Assembly (NCBI GenBank): GCA_026413225.1
Contig: CM048552.1
Coordinates: 52,839,001 to 52,903,000 of the forward strand
Direction: 5' to 3'
Length of the DNA stretch: 64,000 bases
DNA from: Otis tarda
Lineage: Eukaryota; Chordata; Aves; Otidiformes; Otididae
Part shown: piece after piece, positions 62,396 to 64,000 of the stretch
How the letters are laid out: each line of letters starts with the position of its first letter
Position numbering within the stretch: position 1 is the stretch's first letter
The notes under the pieces: model-generated
Databases searched by the model: none
What the model saw: only the letters and a program-made list of their open reading frames with translations
What the model was told of the DNA's origin: nothing
Position numbers and translations under genes: made by a program

Positions 62396-64000
62396 GTGAG
62401 TAAAACTGACATATCCACAGTTACACCCAAGCTGTCAGATCAGTAGATATCTCAGTCTGCAGACCACCGAATGCTTTTGGTTCCTTTTTCAGCAGAAATG
62501 GAGTGTCTTACTAAGCCAGACATGGCATGATTGTTTATGGACATCATTCACTATTTATGTAAAGTACAATTCCAAACCCCAAACATTGTGTAAAACGTGT
62601 TTGAATGCTCTAAAAATTATTTTAGGGAGACATGTCCATACTCCTGTTTTTCCCTTTGTCTCTTTTTTTTTTCCTTCCATACATTTGCAGGTTTCAGTCC
62701 ATTTCATTAATATTCTTCTTTTTATTTAGTGTTTTTATGTCATTTTTTAAATACAGTGGCCAAGCTTAATTCTTATTTGTGCTAATTTCTGTAATTCCAG
62801 CTTCAGTTTTCACAGTAGTTTACCAGTGAGGATATGTGTATACAGACACAGTGTCCATATGGAGGAGAACTGCTTTGGCCTGAAGACTTCAAGAGCCTTG
62901 AGCAGATATGACTTGTTCCATGAGCTGCCTGTGGCCTTTGCCCGGGTACACCAGAGACATGGTCTGGCTACATTGTAGGGAGGCTGGCTGAGGTCAGGTT
63001 ATTGTTGTGTACTGGTTTGGAAGCAGACTTGGGACAAAGATAAAAATGGAATTTCTATGTGGTTACAACCCCAGTAAGACAGTGTAGCATAGAGCAGATG
63101 GACAGTGAATGAGTTTCATCCTTCCATCGAGATGTAGGTACTTCTGTATATTGCTGTGATAGCAATGTGTCTTCTACTAGTTGCTCTTGGCAAGAGGCGT
63201 ATGGCCTTTTACTATCAAGTTTTTTTGTCAACTGACATTATACGAATGCATTTTAAGGGGGAGGAGGGATCAAGTTACAAACTATCTGGGTACTGGAGCC
63301 AGGACAGAGTATCTCTACCCACTCAGTAGCAAGTGTCTTCTGCAAAAAGCATGTCAGGCTTTGCTCCAGGAGATACGCTGACTTAAGTCCTAGGGGAAGT
63401 ATGTTTTTTCAGGCCTGCACATTTCCAAGTGCTGGCTTGGAGACTACTTTCTTTCTTGTGCAATGCCTACATTTTTCCATTATCTAAAACTTAATTTTAA
63501 CAGCCCCTCATTTATATAGCAGGAAATTCCAAGAGGCTTTGCTGCAGGACTCACATCTCCCTTTGGCATAGGCAAGACTGGACTGGTGACTGGGACAGTC
63601 TATCAAGAACTGTTGACTTTCCTGTGTTTTCCCTAAGGTGGGACTATAGGATGAGAAAGGGCAGAAATAAGAGGCAGAAGTTGTTATTCTTTCAGAATTT
63701 GTACTGAGAGCTCTCTTCTTTTATGTTATTTTTGATTTATTTTTTGTTGCCTGAAGCTTTTGGGAGTTTTCTTTAATCCACCTAGAGCACACAATAAGCA
63801 TGGAAGAAATGAAAAGAAAACTATATATATCTATGTCAGTACAACATCCATTTCCAAGCTCTCAGTATAAATCATTGTACATGCAGTGAAGCAGCAACAA
63901 AAAGATACTGCACAAAAAAAAAAAAAAAAAAAAATTTGGTTCTCTAAGAGCTTTACAGCTTAGAGAAATTTTTAAAATAATGGAAGATAGCTTGAAGGTG
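62396..64000 (+). other. ANO4: ANO4 intron after exon l (runs out of the window)
   Basis: The expected next exon (LYEKVA-type start) is not present. It holds an A-run near 63915-63933 and a short TA run near 63822-63831. No repeat element was recognised. Confidence 0.75.

Noticed and set aside
63915-63933. Poly(A) run as a retrocopy tail
   Set aside because: No gene-like sequence precedes it and no target-site duplication is visible; a simple A-run is the plain reading.
1-64000. CRISPR arrays, bacterial operons, riboswitches, tRNA or rRNA genes
   Set aside because: Nothing of the kind is visible; the sequence is a vertebrate gene with introns and repeats.

Overview
The window is vertebrate and almost certainly avian. 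CR1 LINE copies of the bird type, ending in the ATTCTATG tail, are scattered through it. Two solo endogenous-retrovirus LTRs of a type I recognise as avian are present, and the one gene is a multi-exon vertebrate gene with long introns. I cannot name the species from the sequence alone.

The gene is ANO4 (anoctamin-4, TMEM16D), on the + strand. I assembled twelve consecutive internal coding exons between 18989 and 62395, all with GT-AG borders and all joining in phase. Together they give 1245 nt (415 codons): the later part of the cytosolic N-terminal dimerisation domain, the start of the membrane domain (TM1 to about TM4), the cysteine-rich TM1-TM2 loop, and the acidic cytosolic stretch between TM2 and TM3. 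The start codon, first exons, later membrane helices (with the family's calcium-binding residues) and the C-terminus lie outside the window. I found no second gene and no recognisable RNA gene.

Layout. 1-18988: sequence upstream of the first visible exon, most likely intron, holding a clipped CR1 3' end, a sense-oriented solo LTR (2697-3756), three short old CR1 tails and a 2.4-kb CR1 with much of ORF2 (12310-14713). 18989-40404: six exons encoding the cytosolic dimerisation region, with a CR1 copy (34509-35393) in the 10.7-kb third intron. 44825-62395: six exons encoding TM1 to about TM4. The 8-kb intron 46394-54446 carries an antisense CR1 and an antisense CpG-rich solo LTR flanked by a 5-bp target-site duplication. 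62396-64000: start of the next intron.

The rest is AT-rich, unremarkable intron with small tandem duplications and homopolymer runs. I see no clear undescribed system. The points most worth a second look are the paired LTRs of one family, a promoter-like block at 49.2-49.9 kb, an unexplained minus-strand open frame near 9.3 kb, and the strand bias of the repeats.
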